Notes under the pieces: generated by a model | What the model saw: only the letters and a program-made list of their open reading frames with translations | Databases searched by the model: none | Told to the model about the DNA's origin: nothing | In this document: positions 60,121-64,000 of the stretch, piece after piece | Layout: each line of letters starts with the position of its first letter | Numbering within the stretch: the stretch's first letter is position 1 | Assembly (NCBI GenBank): GCA_017645655.1 | Contig: JAGCNZ010000002.1 | Coordinates: forward strand, 31,427-95,426 | Reading direction: 5' to 3' | DNA length: 64,000 bases | Origin: Bacteroidaceae bacterium | GTDB taxonomy: Bacteria > Bacteroidota > Bacteroidia > Bacteroidales > Bacteroidaceae | Translations under genes and position numbers: made by a program

Positions 60121-60876
60121 ATGAAGCACATTCAACTATTCTTGCTTGCAGCCGCAATGCTGTTTTGCGGCCATGCGCAATTGCTCGGGCAGGTGATGAA
60201 AGCTGCCGACCTGGAGAAGTATGCCAAGGAAAAGTATGGCGACAAATGGCTGGAGGCAGCCAAGAACCTTGCCAGCGGACTGACGCTCGACAAGAACGAA
60301 AGCCTCACCTATCAGGAGGTGATACAGGCGCCGGGCAAGTCAAAGCAGCAACTCTACGTGGCCCTCAACTATTGGGTGACTGCGACGTTCAAGGACAAAC
60401 AAGCCATCACGCTCAACGACAAAGAGGCAGGATGCATCATCCTCTCCTCGACAATCGACGGCATCGCCGACCATACCGGCACAGTCAACCGCTATATAGT
60501 AAGCATCACACCGATAATCAGACTCGACATCAAAGAGGAGAAAGTGCGTGTGACCTACACCGTGCAGAACTACGACATACTGAAGGCCGACGATGCAGGC
60601 TGGCTTGGAGGGCTGTTCGACAACAGCGACAACAGAAGAAACAATCAGAATGTCTTTAGCGACGGCAAGCGAATGAAGGACGACAAGACCGACCGACGGC
60701 TCTTCGACGAGCAGTGGGAAATCGCCAAACACTACCCGTTCGTGGAGAAAGACGCTAAGAAGCGAACCTGCTCGAAAGCCCTCGTGATGACGCACGCCTA
60801 CTCGAATGCCATCCTCGACAAGGTGAACGAAGCCATCAGGAACGGCGTGGCTGGCAGCGACGACGATGATTGGTAA
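60121..60876 (+). CDS. Secreted DUF4468 domain protein
   Basis: 251 residues. Signal peptide (MKHIQLFLLAAAMLFCGHA), a mature part with the DUF4468 core (LTYQEVIQAPGKSKQQLYVALNYW, then a beta-rich region and VRVTYTVQNYDI), and an acidic end (GSDDDDW). DUF4468 is a beta-rich domain of unknown function in secreted Bacteroidota proteins. Followed 20 bp later by a secreted esterase, likely the same transcript. Confidence 0.85.
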   Translation: MKHIQLFLLAAAMLFCGHAQLLGQVMKAADLEKYAKEKYGDKWLEAAKNLASGLTLDKNESLTYQEVIQAPGKSKQQLYVALNYWVTATFKDKQAITLNDKEAGCIILSSTIDGIADHTGTVNRYIVSITPIIRLDIKEEKVRVTYTVQNYDILKADDAGWLGGLFDNSDNRRNNQNVFSDGKRMKDDKTDRRLFDEQWEIAKHYPFVEKDAKKRTCSKALVMTHAYSNAILDKVNEAIRNGVAGSDDDDW

Positions 60877-60896
60877 TAACGTAAAACGCTGGAAAT

Positions 60897-61757
60897 ATGA
60901 GAAAGACTTCCCTCGCAGCCTCGTTAATGCTGCTGATGTGCTGCCTGCCCTCAGTGGCAGGACGTATCGTGACGGACACCGTGAAGAGCAGAATCCTGGG
61001 TGCCGACGTGCCTTGCAACGTCTATTTGCCCGATGGATTCGGCAAAAATGACAGTCAGCACTACCCCGTCATCTACTTGCTCCACGGCCTGAGCGACGAC
61101 TACCGAGCCTGGAGAGACAAAGGTCAGATGCAGACCGTGGTGGACGAACTCATCGGGACAGGCGAATGCGTGCCCGTCGTCATCATTATGCCCAATGCAG
61201 GAGGACCGGACACACACAATACGTGGAACGGTTACTTCAATATGCCGGGCTGGCCCTACGAGGACTTCTTCTTCCAGGAGCTCGTTCCGACGGTAGAGGA
61301 GAAGTATCGCGTCGTGGGCGACAAAGCGCATCGAGCCGTGATGGGGCTCTCGATGGGCGGCGGCGGAAGCACCGTCTATTGCCAGCGTCACCCGGATATG
61401 TTCTCGTCGTGCTACGCCATGAGCGCCTGGCTCGACAATGAAAGCAACAATGTAGGCCCGGGCGAGAACAAGGACAAGCGCTACTACGTGACCGAAGCCG
61501 TCAAGGAGCACAGCGCTCTGCGCTTCGTGGAGCAAGCCGACGACGCTACCAAGGAGAGGCTGCGCAGCGTGAAATGGTTCTTTGATTGCGGCGACGACGA
61601 CTTCCTCTTCGACCAGAGCGTACGCATGCACCAACTGATGCGCAAGGCGTGGATACGCGATGAACTCCGCATTCGCAACGGTGTGCACAATTGGGAATAC
61701 TGGCATCAGGCCCTTCGCACGGCGTTGCCATTCGCCTCGCGCAACTTCGGGAAGTAA
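60897..61757 (+). CDS. Secreted esterase, alpha/beta hydrolase (esterase D/feruloyl-esterase-like)
   Basis: 286 residues. Signal peptide ends near LPSVAG. The fold is the PF00756-type esterase: VPCNVYLPDGF, YPVIYLLHGLSDDYRAW, VVIIMPNAGG, nucleophile GLSMGGGG (Ser152), then the Asp and VHNWEYWHQAL with the catalytic His. Such enzymes include feruloyl and acetyl-xylan esterases, which would fit the GH115 enzyme elsewhere in the window; the substrate is inferred only. Confidence 0.9.
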   Translation: MRKTSLAASLMLLMCCLPSVAGRIVTDTVKSRILGADVPCNVYLPDGFGKNDSQHYPVIYLLHGLSDDYRAWRDKGQMQTVVDELIGTGECVPVVIIMPNAGGPDTHNTWNGYFNMPGWPYEDFFFQELVPTVEEKYRVVGDKAHRAVMGLSMGGGGSTVYCQRHPDMFSSCYAMSAWLDNESNNVGPGENKDKRYYVTEAVKEHSALRFVEQADDATKERLRSVKWFFDCGDDDFLFDQSVRMHQLMRKAWIRDELRIRNGVHNWEYWHQALRTALPFASRNFGK

Positions 61758-61770
61758 TCCGGCAAACAAG

Positions 61771-61814
61771 AGCAGCCCCCTCCTCTCCCAAACAGGGAAA
61801 AGAAGGGGGCTGCT
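61771..61814. terminator. AGCAGCCCCC hairpin after the esterase gene
   Basis: Perfect 10-bp arms AGCAGCCCCC and GGGGGCTGCT with a 24-nt loop, 13 bp after the esterase stop and 17 bp before the small peptide gene stop. Suits a bidirectional terminator although no U-run follows. Confidence 0.6.
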
Positions 61815-61831
61815 CTTCATTCATGAGGCAA

Positions 61832-62017
61832 CTACCACTCGTTACTCCATACATTATTGTCGCCTTTCAGCTGATCTTGCTCCTTCACAAAACCGATGTC
61901 CCCCTCGTCGCCGATCTTATCATCCGAACCTCCTATTATTATGGAAGCAGAGATAATGGTCCTTCCGATAATCTTAAACGCACAAGTACAAGGGCATTGA
62001 TATGTCTTTTTCTTCAT
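61832..62017 (-). CDS. Small Prevotella-type peptide
   Basis: 61 residues (MKKKTYQCPCTCAF..., ending NNVWSNEW). The pattern of a basic start, a short central hydrophobic segment with a Gly-Gly (IISASIIIGGSD), an acidic middle and an aromatic end is one I associate with small unannotated peptides common in Prevotella and Bacteroides. It follows the sialidase gene by 70 bp on the same strand and ends at a hairpin, which supports expression. Two CPC cysteines are notable. No function known. Confidence 0.6.
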   Translation of the reverse strand: MKKKTYQCPCTCAFKIIGRTIISASIIIGGSDDKIGDEGDIGFVKEQDQLKGDNNVWSNEW

Positions 62018-62087
62018 AATGATTTGCTATTTGATGATTGATTGTTCATTAACAGATTAGTCATTTAAGTCACCATAACGGAGAAAA

Positions 62088-64000
62088 CTATTTCAATACT
62101 TTCTTTCCATTGATGATGTTAATACCCTTGAGAGGCTTGCTTATGCGCTGGCCTGCGAGGTTGTAGATAAGGACCTTAGAGTCCTTAAGGTTCTCCTTAA
62201 TGTCGTTAAGGCCGGTTGCTCCCTCGTCGAAGTCGAACGTGAAGCCCTTGACACCGCTGCTCGCAGGCACTTCAAGGTAGGCCTTGTTGGCACCGAGGGT
62301 AATAGAGGTGACGCCTTCGTTGTCGAACTTGTAGAAACCAATCTGACCATCTTTCTTACCCATCGAGTAATAGGGAGTCGCGTCGCTGAGGTCGAGGCTC
62401 ATCGGCACCAAGGTGCCCTTCAGCAGGTTGCTGCCCTCGCTGACTACGGATGCAAGTCCGCTGTTCATGTCGAGGATAGTGCTTGCTGCACCGTCGCTGT
62501 TCACCAGCACCACAGCGGTACGTGCAGGAATCTCCGTTCCTTCGCCCGATGTCTCGGTCATCTGTACGGAGCCGTTGTTGGCTGTCTCAACATAGTATGC
62601 CTTCGTTGCGCCTGTCGTCGTCACGTCGAAGGGCAGATAGAGCGTAGCATAGCTCTTGTCGCCAACGACATTAAGCGAGAGAGGCTTGGCAAGGGTAATC
62701 GTGAAGTTGGTGATGGCAAACCAGTTGTTTTGCGATGCACCATAGAATGTGAAGGTCGTTGATGATGCATTCACATCGTTGACTTCTATATTCGTAGGCG
62801 TCGTAGTGGAAGAGATGTCTCCGGTAGTCGTTCCGTCGGCTGCAGTGATGCGGTATGTGCCGCCTGTATATACAGCACCGCCTATGGCGTAACTTGAGAT
62901 GACATAACCTGCAGGTGCGGTGATGGTGTAGGTGTCCGTGGCGCCATCGGCACTGGGCTTAATTGTCATGACGCGGGTACTGAGCACGGTTGCCTTGTCG
63001 AAGCCGTAGCCGCTTTCGGTAGAAACCGTCAGCCCTGCTATGCCTGATGAAGCATTGGACGTCCAAGTGCGTGCCCAGTGTCCAGAGCCTGTGCCAGAGA
63101 AGGTGCCGTAGGAATCACAACCTGTGCTGGTTTGATATACGGTGTTCTTAACGACATTTGTCTTCAGGTACTCAGGCACATTGTATTCATCCAGAGCAGG
63201 GATGAGGCTCACCAGCTGCTCGCGGGTAATCTCGAGGAAGTTGAGGGGATAATGGTTGTAGTCGGTGTAGCCGCCAGCGCTGTTGAGGCTCTGGTCCTCG
63301 AAGAAGAGGTAAAGGCTGCCCGGAGCCTCCTCTGTGCCGCTGCGCTCCATCGTGACGTAGCGCGTGCCTTTTGTCTGCACGGTGAGGAACTCTGTCCAGT
63401 TCGCGCCGCCGTCTGTGCTGTAGTAGAGCTTGAAGTTGGCGTGCTGACCGGTCGTCATCGAGTGGAAGATGATGTCGGTCTTGCCTGTCACCGTCTCGCG
63501 CTGGTAGTAGAAGATGTCCTGGTTGTTGGCATAGCCTCCGGCACTGAGCTGTGAGTTGTTCCACTGCGTGCCCATCGTGAAGGTGAGCGTCTTCCCGTCA
63601 TCATTCTTGGTGTAGGTGGCGGTGTTGAAGCCACGGTTGTAGCCCTGACGGATGGAGCCGAGCAGCGAACCGTCGTTCTTCTGTATAATCTTTGCTTCGT
63701 CGCCTCCGGCGAACATTACCTGAGGACTGAAGTACCATGATTCACCGCCGTCTCTCGAATAGAAGATGTAGTCCTGTGAGTTGCTGGTGTGCTCGGTGGC
63801 ACTTGTCATGGTCTGTGCAGGGATGAGGTACATCAGGATGTCGTCCTCGGGTATGTAGAGGCCGCGGCCTGAAGTGACAAAGTAGTCATAGAGACCCAGG
63901 CCAGCCTCGCCAACGGTGTTGTAGTTCTTGAGGCGACCGCTCTCCAAGAGGTCGATGGGTGGTGTGCTCTCGCTGCTGCTCCATGTCACGCCGTTGTCCG
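62088..64000 (-). CDS. Exo-alpha-sialidase-like (BNR/Asp-box) protein, N-terminus outside the window
   Basis: At least 636 residues; the frame stays open to the window edge, so the N-terminal part is missing. Asp-boxes are visible: DNGVTW at the edge, YSRDGGESW and YYSTDGGANW; the segment DGSLLGSIRQGYNRG is like the arginine-bearing loop of sialidases. From about residue 290 of the visible part come beta-rich domains of unknown type, and the end is the tail VLIYNLAGQRISKP...GKKVLK, typical of secreted Prevotella enzymes. A sialic-acid-releasing surface enzyme is likely, though other BNR glycosidases cannot be excluded. Confidence 0.85.
   Translation of the reverse strand, partial: DNGVTWSSSESTPPIDLLESGRLKNYNTVGEAGLGLYDYFVTSGRGLYIPEDDILMYLIPAQTMTSATEHTSNSQDYIFYSRDGGESWYFSPQVMFAGGDEAKIIQKNDGSLLGSIRQGYNRGFNTATYTKNDDGKTLTFTMGTQWNNSQLSAGGYANNQDIFYYQRETVTGKTDIIFHSMTTGQHANFKLYYSTDGGANWTEFLTVQTKGTRYVTMERSGTEEAPGSLYLFFEDQSLNSAGGYTDYNHYPLNFLEITREQLVSLIPALDEYNVPEYLKTNVVKNTVYQTSTGCDSYGTFSGTGSGHWARTWTSNASSGIAGLTVSTESGYGFDKATVLSTRVMTIKPSADGATDTYTITAPAGYVISSYAIGGAVYTGGTYRITAADGTTTGDISSTTTPTNIEVNDVNASSTTFTFYGASQNNWFAITNFTITLAKPLSLNVVGDKSYATLYLPFDVTTTGATKAYYVETANNGSVQMTETSGEGTEIPARTAVVLVNSDGAASTILDMNSGLASVVSEGSNLLKGTLVPMSLDLSDATPYYSMGKKDGQIGFYKFDNEGVTSITLGANKAYLEVPASSGVKGFTFDFDEGATGLNDIKENLKDSKVLIYNLAGQRISKPLKGINIINGKKVLK

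Overview
The window reads as a chromosomal segment of a Bacteroidales bacterium, most likely in or near Prevotellaceae; order is well supported, genus is not. The support is Bacteroidota-type -7 boxes (TAnnTTTG) before many genes, Bacteroidota-restricted families (DUF2723, DUF2851, DUF3822, DUF4468, DUF2027, S46 dipeptidyl peptidase), polysaccharide-degrading enzymes (GH92, GH76, GH115, a sialidase) and Prevotella-style C-terminal tails. I see no phage, insertion sequence, CRISPR array or replication origin. Almost all sequence is coding, about 50 genes plus one tRNA.

Layout. 1-3 kb: end of an alpha-mannan locus (GH92, GH76). 3-8 kb: D-Ala-D-Ala dipeptidase, VanZ-like protein, two tandem NSS sodium symporters and a translationally coupled helix-hairpin-helix protein. 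8.5-13.5 kb: secreted GH115 and queA. 13.6-21.6 kb: zinc metallopeptidase, a shortened DUF2027 protein, manC with an SGNH esterase, HIT protein, greA with a terminator-bearing leader, dprA with a thioesterase, DUF2851. 21.7-28.6 kb: dapB-lepB, then WbqC/RluA/PHP genes with overlapping ends, queG and a polysaccharide deacetylase. 28.6-35.6 kb: DUF2723 membrane protein, tRNA-Val, MerR regulator, alaS. 35.9-45.8 kb: one long minus-strand run, rfbD-rfbC-rfbB-OmpA-CHASE2-small secreted protein-TPR/CHAT protease-beta barrel. 46-54 kb: RecD-like helicase, pilin-like protein, DUF3822-rsmD, two tandem secreted paralogues, pckA, upp. 54.6-64 kb: S46 peptidase, DEAD-box helicase, patatin, DUF4468 protein, secreted esterase, a small peptide gene and a sialidase cut by the window end.

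The most striking signal is not a gene. Nine intergenic arrays are built from CACGTG-like hexamers whose starts are spaced 22 bp apart, with one 21-bp step where the unit is an A/T palindrome. They lie next to gene 3' ends and are absent from every divergent promoter region here. Two other, unrelated tandem repeats also have a 22-bp period.

A second theme is repeat DNA read through inside genes: GC-rich inverted-repeat cassettes and simple repeats have become in-frame extra segments in QueA (three times), RmlD, a RecD-like helicase, a DEAD-box helicase, an RluA-type synthase and an NSS transporter, and a repeat supplies the early stop of the DUF2027 protein.

Two gene-level observations deserve most attention. 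QueG has lost exactly the four cysteines expected to bind one of its two [4Fe-4S] clusters while keeping the four for the other. The OmpA/CHASE2/CHAT gene run looks like an envelope sensor-protease system.
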